A stretch of 64,000 nt of DNA, from assembly GCF_000720485.1 (NCBI RefSeq), contig NZ_JOAX01000004.1:1-64000 (forward strand), read 5' to 3'. This stretch comes from Streptomyces ochraceiscleroticus. Lineage in GTDB: Bacteria; Actinomycetota; Actinomycetes; Streptomycetales; Streptomycetaceae. The notes under the pieces are model-generated. The model did no database searches. It saw only the letters and a list, made by a program, of their open reading frames with translations, and had not been told where the DNA came from. How positions within the stretch are numbered: position 1 is the stretch's first letter; each line of letters opens with the position of its first letter. Both the position numbers and the translations under genes were made by a program. Below are positions 8,463 to 17,613 of this stretch, piece by piece.

Positions 8463-9170
8463 TCAGGCCAAAGGGTCGGCTCCGGGCTCGCCTTCGACCA
8501 CGGCGCGGGCGGCCTCAGCAAGCCGCATCTGTCGAGCGCGGGCATGCTTGCGCAGCACGTCAAACGCGGTGCTCACATCTGTCTGCCAGCGCTCCGCGAG
8601 GACTCCTTTGGCCTGCTCGATCACCACTCGGCTGGACAGAGCCCGCAGTAGCTGCCCGTTCTCGCGGCGGACAGCCTGCAACTCCCAGCGCCGCATCAGT
8701 CCCAGAGAGACGGCGTCCGCCAGAGCCAGTGCCGCCGCGAGCTGGCCTTCGTGCATCGGGCGGGGCCGCGCGTGGAACAGGCTCAATACTCCAAGCTGCC
8801 GGCCGCTGTTCCGGTCATGCAGGGGAATTGAGGTCGCCGCACCGATACCAACGGCACCAGCCTTGTCGGCGTACTGCGGCCACTTTTTCTTCGCGGCGGA
8901 AAAATCGGGGACGAGTACCGGCTTGCCGTCGCGGAAGCACGCCTGTCCTGGGCCCTCGCCGCTGGCCGCTCCCAACTGTTGCAGCGCAAGCACCGACCGG
9001 GAGGTGGCCGCTGCCACTTTCAAATGGTTCGCCTGATCCGCCAGTAGCGCTCCGGCCGCCCGCGCACCCAGCCGCTCCGCAGATCGCTCCACCACCCACT
9101 GCAGAGCCAACCGTTCCTCCGCGGACTCGTCCAGCAGCCGGCCCATCACCTCGATCACGAATTTCGTCAT
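8463..9170 (-). CDS. GAF-ANTAR transcription antiterminator
   Basis: 235 residues. A GAF sensor (about 20-165, IPLHDRNSGRQLGVLSLFHARPR) is followed by an ANTAR RNA-binding domain (about 180-228: LSSRVVIEQAKGVLAERW ... AFDVLRKHARARQMRLAEAARAVVEGE). ANTAR proteins bind paired hexanucleotide-loop hairpins and antiterminate transcription. ATG 9170 was chosen because the GAF domain begins at once; the frame upstream to 9404 is non-conserved in character. A second GAF-ANTAR gene lies just upstream on the same strand. Confidence 0.85.
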   Translation of the reverse strand: MTKFVIEVMGRLLDESAEERLALQWVVERSAERLGARAAGALLADQANHLKVAAATSRSVLALQQLGAASGEGPGQACFRDGKPVLVPDFSAAKKKWPQYADKAGAVGIGAATSIPLHDRNSGRQLGVLSLFHARPRPMHEGQLAAALALADAVSLGLMRRWELQAVRRENGQLLRALSSRVVIEQAKGVLAERWQTDVSTAFDVLRKHARARQMRLAEAARAVVEGEPGADPLA

Positions 9171-9442
9171 GCCCTGCTCTGCCGATAATCCTCCACGCCC
9201 CACTCCGTGTACCACCGATCTGTCACACAGAAATTCACCAGGAAACGCCATCAAACAGGTCAACAACATTATGCCGCTCTGCTCAAGCCACTTTTCAAGA
9301 TGCGTTCCCGGGTGGGTCCGAGATTCCCGGCTTGTGGTTGAAGGCCAGGGAGACCGCTCGTGCTGCCAAGGCCAACTCATGGGCTGCCGGCGTCTGGAAC
9401 GCAAGTGGGCGCGTCAAGAGCACAACGGTAACGCCGCCTCGG

Positions 9443-10096
9443 TCACCGTCCGGTCAGACGCAGGTGCCCTTCCAGCACATCGCGGGCGATGTCGATGATC
9501 GGTCTCTCGGTGGCGTAGGCGTAGGCGCGCAGCCGGGCCAGCGCGTCGGAAATCGGGATGCGCAGCTGAGCGCTGAGCATGCCGGATGCCTGATGCACGT
9601 CGGCACGGTGCAGCTTCATCGTTGTGATGCGCTGGGCGCACGCGGGCAGCGAACGAGTCAGCGCCTCGCTCGCGTACAAGGCGTCGTCGACGGCCCGCTT
9701 CGGCAGCGGCCCAGCTGCGGACCGGTGGCAGACCAGGGCACCGTACGGCGTCGTTTCCGGGCACAGCGGGAAGGCGAAGACTGCTCGTACCTCCATGGCC
9801 AGAGCCGCCGTGATGAAGGCCGACCAGTGCGCCGGGGCACGCTCCAGGTCGGGATGCAGGTGCACAGCACCGTCGCATGCGGTGTCCAACGCCGGTCCCT
9901 GGCCGAGTATGAACTGCACATCGTCCAGGCGGGTACTGGCCTCAGAGCTCGACCACAACAACTCCGATCCACCGACGGTGACTGCCGCACCGTCTACCGA
10001 CAACAGCGCTGCCAGACAGCCGCACCATTGATCCGAGGGCCCCGCTCCTCCCGGCTGCAACTCCCCGAGCAGCCCGGAAAGCGCACGTTCCGTCAC
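9443..10096 (-). CDS. GAF-ANTAR transcription antiterminator (second copy)
   Basis: 217 residues from GTG 10096 (GGGAGG 7 bases upstream). A GAF-like domain (about 20-150; LDDVQFILGQGPALDTAC is characteristic of the mycobacterial/Streptomyces GAF-ANTAR group) precedes an ANTAR domain (about 158-212: VHQASGMLSAQLRIPISDALARLRAYAYATERPIIDIARDVLEG). Not a recent duplicate of its neighbour: the two differ strongly. The 272 bases between the two genes show nothing else. Confidence 0.85.
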   Translation of the reverse strand: MTERALSGLLGELQPGGAGPSDQWCGCLAALLSVDGAAVTVGGSELLWSSSEASTRLDDVQFILGQGPALDTACDGAVHLHPDLERAPAHWSAFITAALAMEVRAVFAFPLCPETTPYGALVCHRSAAGPLPKRAVDDALYASEALTRSLPACAQRITTMKLHRADVHQASGMLSAQLRIPISDALARLRAYAYATERPIIDIARDVLEGHLRLTGR

Positions 10097-10477
10097 AGAC
10101 GCCTCCCCGCCACACCACGCCGACCGCCCCGCTGAGTGCGGCTGCGTTCAGCGTGGCCATCAGGAGCGAGGGCAAGGACCGGGCCGCCCGGGGCAAGGTT
10201 CTCGCCGGCATGCCCACGCGGGGGCCCTGAGGGGCTGGGCCGCCTGGGGCAACGGTCCCGCCGGAAGGCCCTGGGTAGGGTTCGTTCGTGTCTCCGGCAG
10301 GCCAGAGGTGTTGGTGTGGCGGCAGGGAGGGGCCGGACAGCGCGAGTGGGCCGCAGCCGACCTTCGGTGGGGCGCAGGCGCGCATGACCACCGGTACAGA
10401 AATGTGCCCCCTACGGGCGGGCCAACACCGCCTTCCAGGAGGCCGGTCCGCCTTGTCGCACGTCATCCGGTGGCGAA
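10097..10477. other. intergenic stretch with an imperfect direct repeat
   Basis: About 380 bases without a supported gene. Two copies of a GGGCCGCC(C/T)GGGGCAA...CGCCGG pattern lie near 10175-10210 and 10238-10265, perhaps a relic or regulatory structure. Confidence 0.3.
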
Positions 10478-11467
10478 TCACCTGATGTCGAGTACCTCCC
10501 GCACCGGGCGCCGGGGCGTAGTGGGCCCTTGAGGACCGTAGCCGAGGCGCAGAACCATCTGCACGAACCCGGTCGCCGACCGGGGATCGCGGGCCAGCCA
10601 GCGCAGATCGGGCCACTCCAGCGCATGGGAGGTGAGGGAGGTGGCCAGACCGTGCTCGGTGGCTACCAGGAGAACGCGCTCCAGTGCTTGCCCTGCGCGG
10701 ACCCAGTCCTCGACCCGGTCCTCGGAGGTGCTCAGCAGGGCGAACTGTGGCATGTTCTCGAAGGTGACTGCGCCACGGTCGGCCACCGTTCGTCGGCCGG
10801 CAAAGTCGCGTACGGGGGCGTCGCCGTACCACTTGCGTGGCCCGAAGGCGTAATCGGGGACGCCATCGGTGGCGGTGTCGGCCTCGGCGGCTCCCATGCG
10901 GGTCCAGCGATCCCGGTCCTCGGCATTCCGGGGGTCCAGCGTGTCACGTCCCTCAGCGTCACTGACGAGGTCCAGGAGCGACTGGGCGTGCCAGGGGCTG
11001 GGGAAATCCAGTCGCGCGCCCTCCAGCCGAGCAGCCTCACTCAGCGCCGCCCGCACCGCCTCGGGAATGTCCTCGGCCGCGAACGGATATCGGCTTGTGT
11101 GACGCCTGCGAATGGCGGGGTGCAGAGCAGCGAGAGCGGCGTCGGTGGATTCGCGCTCGGTCAGTCGCACGACGGCCAGAAGCTGCGGCTCCGAAGCGTC
11201 CGGCAGCAGATGAACATGCGGTCCGAGGCCCGCGTGCGTGGCAGCAACCCGCAGATTGAACAAGGCCGCCCCGCAGCCGAGGTGCAGCCCTCGGTGCAAG
11301 GGGTCACTACGGGGCATGGCGCGTTCGACGTCGGCGCGCAACTCCAGGGTGTCGCGATCGGTGAGATACCGGAAGCGCCACGGCTGAGCGTTGTGCATGG
11401 ACGGGGCGGCAGTCGCGTCCCGGACGAGAGCCGTCACGGTCTTCGTGTCAGGCGGGAACACCGGCAT
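10478..11467 (-). CDS. Acg-type nitroreductase-family protein
   Basis: 329 residues with APSMHNAQPWRFR near the N-terminus, the hallmark of the Acg (Rv2032-like) branch of nitroreductases, and a C-terminal ATEHGLATSLTSHALEWPDLR segment. Acg homologues are classic members of the DosR/DevR dormancy regulon and may bind and sequester FMN rather than catalyse. ATG 11467 follows GAGGGGAGACGCGCG; the frame upstream to 11656 lacks family character. It is near a DevR/DevS-like pair and a universal stress gene, consistent with hypoxia control. Confidence 0.85.
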   Translation of the reverse strand: MPVFPPDTKTVTALVRDATAAPSMHNAQPWRFRYLTDRDTLELRADVERAMPRSDPLHRGLHLGCGAALFNLRVAATHAGLGPHVHLLPDASEPQLLAVVRLTERESTDAALAALHPAIRRRHTSRYPFAAEDIPEAVRAALSEAARLEGARLDFPSPWHAQSLLDLVSDAEGRDTLDPRNAEDRDRWTRMGAAEADTATDGVPDYAFGPRKWYGDAPVRDFAGRRTVADRGAVTFENMPQFALLSTSEDRVEDWVRAGQALERVLLVATEHGLATSLTSHALEWPDLRWLARDPRSATGFVQMVLRLGYGPQGPTTPRRPVREVLDIR

Positions 11468-11656
11468 CGCGCGTCTCCCCTCGAAGACGACGGGCCCGGC
11501 GAGCGCAGGCTCGCTCCCTCCCCCGCCATGGTAGTCGGGCCCCGGTCTGTGTGCCCGTCTCCCGCCGAACCGCCTCCACTCGCTCGACGCCTCCTCGGCC
11601 ACAGGAAAATCTGAGCCCGCCCACCGGCTGCTGACCAGGCCGTTTCTTCGGATCAC

Positions 11657-13738
11657 CTAGCGGTTGAGGGTGTAGGTCAACCCCGCGTCCCACGTGGCCG
11701 CCCGTCCTGCTTCGTAGGCAGCCTCGTAGGCGTGCTCGCCGATGACCATGCGGACCTGCTTCTCGCACCGTTCGCGTGCGGCGACCCATTCGGCCACCCC
11801 GAGCTGCGGCTTGCCCAACGTGTCCCACAGTTGCTGGGCCAGGCCGAGCAGGTGGGCGGCGCGCTCGCCGAGGCCCGCGGCGGCCGTGGCTGCGGCGATC
11901 ACATCCAGGCACATGGCAACGCCCAAGCGGTCGTTCAACCTCTGCTTGACCTCCAGGGCCGCCCGGCCGCGGTGCTGCGCCGCTGCGTGGTGGCCGCGGG
12001 CCAGCTCAGCCCGGGCGAGCAGGTAGTCCGCGTAAGCGCGCATCCAGGACTCGCCGTACCGCTCGCAATCGGCGCGCAGGTGCTCAAGCACGGCGACAGC
12101 CTCCTCCATCTTTCCCTCAAGGGTGTGCGCGTGCCCTAGGAACAAGGCGGCCGCCAGCACTGCATGGGCGAGTCCGTCCTCACACCGATGCCCGTCGAAC
12201 AGGCCCTGCGCCAGCTCCTTGGCACGCTGGGTGTCGCCGCTGATCATCGCGGCGAAGGCGACCATGGCCCGGGCCTCGTCCGCCGCCTCGGTGTCGCCCA
12301 GGCACTCGGCCAGGTCGGCGCATTCGGCGGCCCGGGCCTCCCCTCTTCGCGCATCACCCAGGTCCGACAGGATCAAGGAGCAGACCCACAGCGCCTGGGC
12401 ACGCGCCCGGCTCGGTTCGGTGTCGAGGGCCAGGGCCCGCTCCAGATAATGGAGCCCTTCCCTGGGGAAGCCGCAGCAGTGCCAGAAGAACCACAGCGTT
12501 CCGGTCAGCTCCACGGCGGCATGCCCAGCCGGCCGGTCCAGACAGAACTCCACGGCAGCACGCACGTTGTCGCGCTCTCCCGCCAGCCGGCCGCACCAGG
12601 CGTACTGGTCCGGTCCGAGCCAGGCGGTGTCGCCCCGATGGGCCAACGCCAGGTAATAATCCCGGTGACGCTGGCGCAGCACGTCCTCTTCACCCAGCGC
12701 GCGCAGCCAATGGCCGCCGAACTCGCGGATGGTGTCCAGCATCCCGTAACGCTCGCCGCCGCCCGTGGGCAGCCAGGTCAGGATCGACTCCTCGACCAGT
12801 CCGCCCAGCAGCCTCAGCAGCTTGCCGTCGGGCAACAGCTCGTCGGCGCACACCTGGCGTGCTGCCTCGGCGTCGAAGCTGCCCGCGAACACGGAAAGCC
12901 GCGCCCACAGCAGCCGTTCCGCCGGCGTGCACAACTGGTGGCTCCAGCCGATCGCGGTACGCAGCGCCTGGTGCCACGGGGGGTCGGCGTCAGGCACCGC
13001 CTCGCGGTCGTTGCCCAGTACGCCGAACCGGTCGTCCAGCCGCTCCGCCAGCTCGGTCGTGCTCAGCTCATGCAGCCGGGCCGCGGCCAGCTCGATCGCC
13101 AGCGGCAGCCCCTCCAAGCGACGGCACAGCCGTACCAGATCCGGTCGATTGGCGTCGGTAACGGTGAAGCCCGGCACGGCCTGGGCGGCCCGCTCGGCCA
13201 GCAGCGCTATGGCATCTTCCTCGCCCTTCGCCAGATCGCTTTCCTCGGGCACGGGCAGCGGGTCGAGCACCACCACCTCCTCGCCGGCCAGATTCAGCGG
13301 GCGCCGACTCGTGGCCAGAATCCGCAGGCCCGGCGCGGCCCGCAGCAGCACCTCCGCCGCCAGGGCACAGGCATGGGCGAGGTGCTCGCAGGTGTCCAGC
13401 ACCAGCAGCGTCTCCCGCTCGGCCAGGTACTCGGCCACCACGTCGATCATCGGCCGGGTCGTCTGGTCGGCCAGTGGCAGCGTTTCTGCGATGACATGCG
13501 CGACCAGCGCGCCGTCCGTCAGCGGCGACAGCTCGACGAACCAGGCCCCGTCCCGGAACCGCCCCTGCACGGCCTCCGCGGCCGCCAGCGCGAGACGGGT
13601 CTTCCCCACGCCGCCGACCCCGGTCAGCGTCACCAGCCGGGACCGCCGGCACACGAGGCGTTCCACACGTGTCAGTTCGACTGCGCGCCCGATCAGACGC
13701 GTACGAGGTAGGGGGAGACAGCCCACCCGCCACAGCAT
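11657..13738 (-). CDS. STAND/NB-ARC ATPase with TPR tail, LuxR DNA-binding end missing
   Basis: 693 residues. The Walker A loop GVGGVGKT is at about 40-47, a Walker B-like LLVLDTCEHL at about 108-118, a sensor ATSRRPL, and a long helical TPR-like tail. The end (LGVAEWVAARERCEKQVRMVIG ... AATWDAGLTYTLNR) is the segment that normally precedes a C-terminal LuxR HTH in Streptomyces regulators of this type. Here it stops at that junction, so the protein has no visible DNA-binding domain. It may act by protein contact or be truncated. AGGAGGG abuts ATG 13738, so the true start may be GTG 13726. Confidence 0.8.
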   Translation of the reverse strand: MLWRVGCLPLPRTRLIGRAVELTRVERLVCRRSRLVTLTGVGGVGKTRLALAAAEAVQGRFRDGAWFVELSPLTDGALVAHVIAETLPLADQTTRPMIDVVAEYLAERETLLVLDTCEHLAHACALAAEVLLRAAPGLRILATSRRPLNLAGEEVVVLDPLPVPEESDLAKGEEDAIALLAERAAQAVPGFTVTDANRPDLVRLCRRLEGLPLAIELAAARLHELSTTELAERLDDRFGVLGNDREAVPDADPPWHQALRTAIGWSHQLCTPAERLLWARLSVFAGSFDAEAARQVCADELLPDGKLLRLLGGLVEESILTWLPTGGGERYGMLDTIREFGGHWLRALGEEDVLRQRHRDYYLALAHRGDTAWLGPDQYAWCGRLAGERDNVRAAVEFCLDRPAGHAAVELTGTLWFFWHCCGFPREGLHYLERALALDTEPSRARAQALWVCSLILSDLGDARRGEARAAECADLAECLGDTEAADEARAMVAFAAMISGDTQRAKELAQGLFDGHRCEDGLAHAVLAAALFLGHAHTLEGKMEEAVAVLEHLRADCERYGESWMRAYADYLLARAELARGHHAAAQHRGRAALEVKQRLNDRLGVAMCLDVIAAATAAAGLGERAAHLLGLAQQLWDTLGKPQLGVAEWVAARERCEKQVRMVIGEHAYEAAYEAGRAATWDAGLTYTLNR

Positions 13739-14046
13739 CCCTCCTCACCCGCAGAGCATGGTGGGGTGACACCAAATACATGAAAGGTGCGCGAATTCTC
13801 CCCACCCCGACCGCGACAGGCCGGCCGACTGCCGAGAGCGGATCACTTATTTCCGCGTTCCGTTGGGCGCGTAGTCGGTGATGAAGTGGTCGCGGACGGC
13901 CGCCGCGGCGGCACGGTGATCCGAAGGAAACGTCCTGGGCCGTGTTGGGAATGAGGGCACGGAGAGTGTCGTCCAAAGTGAGCCGAACGCGCCTCGTAGC
14001 GGACGAGAGTGTCGTAAGGCGTCGCGACGCCGCGGGCCTGCTTACG
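13739..14046. other. intergenic stretch, nothing certain
   Basis: 308 bases. On the minus strand a short run reading SDHRAAAAAVRDHFITDYAPNGTR (13870-13940) looks protein-like but has no start and no recognised family; it may be the tail of a lost gene. Confidence 0.3.
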
Positions 14047-15090
14047 TCACGCTTGAGCCGGTGGCCCGACGAGGCGATCGCCGGACAGTAGCGTGCCTGC
14101 TTGCTTGACATGCCGTAGGACAGGTGAGACTTCCATGCTCTGCAGGCCAGGCAGGCCCCCGATGCGATCCGACGTGAATTCGAAGAGTTCGTCGAAGTCT
14201 CGGCAGTGGGCGACGGCATGGATGTTATAAGGGCCGGAGATGGCCGCGACGAAGGCGATCTCGGGTTCTCGTGCCAGCGAGCGTCCGACGTTCTTCACCT
14301 CGGACGGATGTACTCGCAGCCACAGGTTGGCCCGCGCGTGATAGCCCAAGGCTGCTGGGGCGATCTCGACGTCGATGTGGACGACGCGTTGCTCGAGCAG
14401 GACGCGGAGGCGGCGGGATACGCGACCTGGTGTGGAGTCCGCCGCTGTGGCGAGGTCGACGAGACTGGCCCGGCCGTCCGCAGCGAGCGCATCGAGGATC
14501 TTCTCGTCCTCAGCGGTGAGGTGTATGGGGTCGTCAGTGACGACCGGAGATTCCGTGAACGGGGGCCCGTCACTCCCGAGCATGGCTTCCTGCTCTGGGG
14601 ACAGCGCGCCGTGGAGCGCGGCCCAGTAGTGGCCGCGGCCTCCCATGAACTGGCGGAGCATGGCGAAGGCATTGATGTCGAGCACCGCTGCGGTGCGCGG
14701 AAGCCGTTGGCCGAGGAGTTCTTCCCGCTGCACTTGATCCCGTGACTGCGTCGCGCACGTGACTTCGGAGCCGGCTGCGCCCAGGGCCACCCAGTTGACA
14801 TCGTCTCGCTTGGCGAGTGCGCCCGCGATCGCCGCTACGCTGCCGGGCCGGCAGCGTAGCCGTATCAGCCATCTGCTCTGCCCCAGCGCTCCCGGGTTGA
14901 CGACGCCGGCGACGCGGATGACGCCGTCTGCGCGCAGGCGCCGATACCGGCGGTTGACGGTGCTTTCGGTGAGGCCCAGCGCGGCTGCTATCGAGGCGAA
15001 GGAGGCTCTCGGGGCGACCTGCAGTGCGCGAATGATTCGCACATCATCGGGCTGGAGCACGGCGGATCCAGCTATGGGACTACCTGCCAT
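14047..15090 (-). CDS. Lrp/AsnC-family regulator, double-domain
   Basis: 347 residues with two Lrp-like halves. The first HTH (LQPDDVRIIRALQVAPRAS ... IAAALGLTESTVNRRYRRLRADGVI) and an effector domain are followed by a second HTH (LTAEDEKILDALAADGRAS ... TPGRVSRRLRVLL) and a second RAM-type domain. Single Lrp proteins are about 150 residues; this tandem form is common in actinomycetes. The family senses amino acids or small acids. The start ATG 15090 overlaps a CTATGG-N9-CCATAG dyad (15072-15092). It is divergent from the SDR gene, which it probably controls. Confidence 0.85.
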   Translation of the reverse strand: MAGSPIAGSAVLQPDDVRIIRALQVAPRASFASIAAALGLTESTVNRRYRRLRADGVIRVAGVVNPGALGQSRWLIRLRCRPGSVAAIAGALAKRDDVNWVALGAAGSEVTCATQSRDQVQREELLGQRLPRTAAVLDINAFAMLRQFMGGRGHYWAALHGALSPEQEAMLGSDGPPFTESPVVTDDPIHLTAEDEKILDALAADGRASLVDLATAADSTPGRVSRRLRVLLEQRVVHIDVEIAPAALGYHARANLWLRVHPSEVKNVGRSLAREPEIAFVAAISGPYNIHAVAHCRDFDELFEFTSDRIGGLPGLQSMEVSPVLRHVKQAGTLLSGDRLVGPPAQA

Positions 15091-15277
15091 AGCGGGAATC
15101 CTACAAATCCCACTGCCTGGATCGTACCTGCGGCAGCGCGGTGAGCAGACTTGTTCCGTACCGATGAAGAGCCACAGCAGTGCGTACTCCTGTGTCGCCC
15201 CGAGGCGGTCTCGGTCAAGGACGCACGAAGTGAGCTCGTGACGTAAAAGAACGTAAAAGGAATGGAGATGACGTTGT

Positions 15278-15994
15278 ATGTCATCGACTGTCGCAGGGCA
15301 GCACATACCGACCGCCCTCATCGTCGGGGCCTCGCGCGGCCTCGGCCACGCAATGGCGGCTGAGTTCCTCGGCCGAGGCTGGAACGTCATCGGCACGGTC
15401 CGCGACACCTCTGCGCAAACGCCCCTGCACGGTCTCGCCGACCGGGCCGAGGGCCGCGTCGCCATCGAGCGTCTCGACATCAACGAGCCCGACCACCTGG
15501 CGCCCCTGCACGAGCGTCTTAGGGACCGCCGGCTTGACCTGCTCTTTGTCAACGCCGGCACCACGAAGAATGAGCAGACACCCATCGGCAAGGTGGCGAC
15601 GGACGATTTTGTCGAGGTGATGATCACCAACGCTCTCGGCCCCATGCGCGTCATCGAGTCGCTCGCAGACCTGGTGTCCCCCACCGGCCTCATCGGGGCG
15701 ATGTCGTCCGGGCAGGGCAGCATCACGAACAACACGACCGCAGGCCGCGAGGTCTACCGGGGAAGCAAGGCGGCCTTGAACATGTTCATGCGCAGTTTCG
15801 CCGTCCGGCAGGCCGGGACACAGCGCGGTTTCGCCCTCCTGGCACCGGGCTGGATCCGCACCGCGCTCGGAGGGCCGGACGCTCCGTACACCGTCGAGGA
15901 GAGCGTCCCGCTGCTCGTGGACGTCCTGCTGTCCAAACTGGGCACGCCCGGTCTGGCCTACCTGGACCGCTCGGGTCGGACAGTGCCCTGGTAA
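15278..15994 (+). CDS. short-chain dehydrogenase/reductase (SDR) oxidoreductase
   Basis: 238 residues. NAD(P)-binding GASRGLG at residues 18-24, NAG at about 92, the active-site YRGSK (YxxxK, about 163-167) with upstream SS in MSSGQGS. These are all elements of a classical SDR, length normal. Substrate unknown. It is divergent from the tandem Lrp regulator and 120 bases upstream of an amidohydrolase/decarboxylase-like gene on the same strand, so the three may form one small catabolic unit. ACGTAAAAG is repeated twice just before the start (15241-15259). Confidence 0.85.
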   Translation: MSSTVAGQHIPTALIVGASRGLGHAMAAEFLGRGWNVIGTVRDTSAQTPLHGLADRAEGRVAIERLDINEPDHLAPLHERLRDRRLDLLFVNAGTTKNEQTPIGKVATDDFVEVMITNALGPMRVIESLADLVSPTGLIGAMSSGQGSITNNTTAGREVYRGSKAALNMFMRSFAVRQAGTQRGFALLAPGWIRTALGGPDAPYTVEESVPLLVDVLLSKLGTPGLAYLDRSGRTVPW

Positions 15995-16114
15995 ACCCCG
16001 CCGAGCGCCCCTTGCGGGCGGCCTGACGACCAGCAGGCGCCGTAAGCGGTCTCATCACTCGCAAACACCCCTCACCCGCGTATGACATGGCCGCGGCGCA
16101 GGAGACCGCAAAGG

Positions 16115-17098
16115 ATGACGACGATGCCTCTCATCGCTGTCGAAGAACACTGGATCACGCCGGACGTGACGTCCGCCCTCCGAGCTGTGCCGCAGCCTGA
16201 CGAAAGCCTTGCCTACAACGAGTTGGGCGACAACCAGGAACGTCTGGAGGACCTTGGGGCCGGCCGCATCGCGGCCATGGACGCTCAGGGAATCGACGTC
16301 TCTGTCCTCGCTCTGACCCCGCCGGGAGTCCAGCCGCTGCCGCCCGGCAAGGCACTGGCTCTCAGCCGCGCCGCCAACGACATGGCTGCAGCGGCCATCG
16401 CCCGACACCCGGACCGCTTCCGATCGCTGTCCACTCTCCCCATGTCGTCACCGAAGGACGTCACGGGCGAGCTGGAAAGAGCTGCGGGCATGGGGCATGT
16501 AGGCACCATGGTCCACGGTCGTTCGGGGAACCGGTTCCTCGACGACCCCGCCTATGACGACTTCTTCTCCGCCGCATCAGAACTCGGCCAGCCCGTGTTC
16601 ATCCATCCGCAGCTGCCCTCGACCGCGGCCCGAGATGCCTCATACCGTGGATTCGACACCATGACGGACCTCGCCCTCGCCACTTTCGGGTGGGGGTGGC
16701 ACCTGGACACCGCGATTGCGGCGCTCCGGCTGGTGCTGCGAGGAACGTTCGACCGCCATCCCGACCTTCAAGTCGTACTCGGCCACTGGGGCGAGATGCT
16801 GCTCTTCTGGCTCGACCGAGCTGACAGCCTTTCTCGTATCGCCGGTCTGGAGCGATCCGTATCAGACTACGTCCGGTCGAACTTCTATATCACCACCTCC
16901 GGCATGCTCAATCCGGCGCTCCTGCAGCACGCCCTGTCCGTCACCTCTGTGGACCGGTTGATCTTCTCGACCGACTACCCGTTCCAACGGCCAACCAGAG
17001 AAGAAATCGATTCCTTCCTGAATCACTTCTCGTCAGACGCGGAACGCGAGCAGTTCTCCTCGGCCAACGCGGCATCTTTGTACGGAATTGACTTCTAG
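16115..17098 (+). CDS. amidohydrolase-2 family, resorcylate-decarboxylase-like
   Basis: 327 residues. It begins PLIAVEEHWITPDV: the EEH motif marks the gamma-resorcylate / 2,3-dihydroxybenzoate / 5-carboxyvanillate decarboxylase branch of the ACMSD superfamily (non-oxidative, metal-dependent aromatic decarboxylation). Further support is FIHPQLP (metal His), GHWGE and the C-terminal IFSTDYPFQ with the metal-binding Asp. Length is right for the family. GGAG lies 10 bases before ATG 16115; ATG 16124 is an alternative. The exact substrate cannot be read from sequence; a hydrolase role is possible. Confidence 0.75.
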   Translation: MTTMPLIAVEEHWITPDVTSALRAVPQPDESLAYNELGDNQERLEDLGAGRIAAMDAQGIDVSVLALTPPGVQPLPPGKALALSRAANDMAAAAIARHPDRFRSLSTLPMSSPKDVTGELERAAGMGHVGTMVHGRSGNRFLDDPAYDDFFSAASELGQPVFIHPQLPSTAARDASYRGFDTMTDLALATFGWGWHLDTAIAALRLVLRGTFDRHPDLQVVLGHWGEMLLFWLDRADSLSRIAGLERSVSDYVRSNFYITTSGMLNPALLQHALSVTSVDRLIFSTDYPFQRPTREEIDSFLNHFSSDAEREQFSSANAASLYGIDF

Positions 17099-17276
17099 GC
17101 AGGGGGCGTTGATCAAGGTCGTGAACATCCGGAGTGCCTCGCCGGCGCTGCCTGACCGGCGCCCGACCGGCCGGCATGGCAGGGCCGGCCGGCTCCGGTC
17201 AGGGCTGACAGGCCCATGGCTGTCTCACCTCCGTCAGCGCACGCTTGAGTCGACTCTCCGGGAGGTGAGTGACGTG

Positions 17277-17525
17277 ATGTACGGCTACGGCACCGGCATG
17301 ACCGGCTGGGGATTTGTCGCGATGGCAGTGGCCCAGCTTCTCTTCTGGGGTCTGCTGCTCGGGGGCGTGGCGCTTCTTGTCCGTTACCTGGTCCGCGGCC
17401 ACCGTGATGCGGGCACAACGCCGGTCCATCAGACACCGGAGCAGGTCCTGGCGGGGCGTTATGCGCGGGGCGAGATCGACGAAGAGGAGTACCGGCGCCG
17501 CCTCACGGCCCTGCGGGGCGGCTGA
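17277..17525 (+). CDS. small membrane protein with SHOCT domain
   Basis: 82 residues. One transmembrane helix (about 10-36) and a C-terminal SHOCT motif (PEQVLAGRYARGEIDEEEYRRRL, about 52-75). SHOCT is a short oligomerisation motif. GGGAGG precedes; GTG 17274 is an equally good start. Similar SHOCT membrane proteins accompany dormancy regulators in Streptomyces. It lies 88 bases before the DevR-like gene. Confidence 0.7.
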   Translation: MYGYGTGMTGWGFVAMAVAQLLFWGLLLGGVALLVRYLVRGHRDAGTTPVHQTPEQVLAGRYARGEIDEEEYRRRLTALRGG

Positions 17526-17613
17526 GCCGACGCGTGCGGGCATCCGGGCGGAGGCGGACCCCGTGCCCGGTGCGCCCCATCTCTTGCCAAGAACAAGGAC
17601 GGATCCCGACAAC

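Noticed and set aside
8456..10135. 559-codon open frame on the plus strand
   Set aside because: It runs antisense through both GAF-ANTAR genes and has the Arg/Pro-rich composition of a GC-rich shadow frame.
12164..13711. 515-codon plus-strand frame opposite the STAND ATPase
   Set aside because: Gln/Arg-rich antisense of a gene with a clear Walker A loop; no domain of its own.
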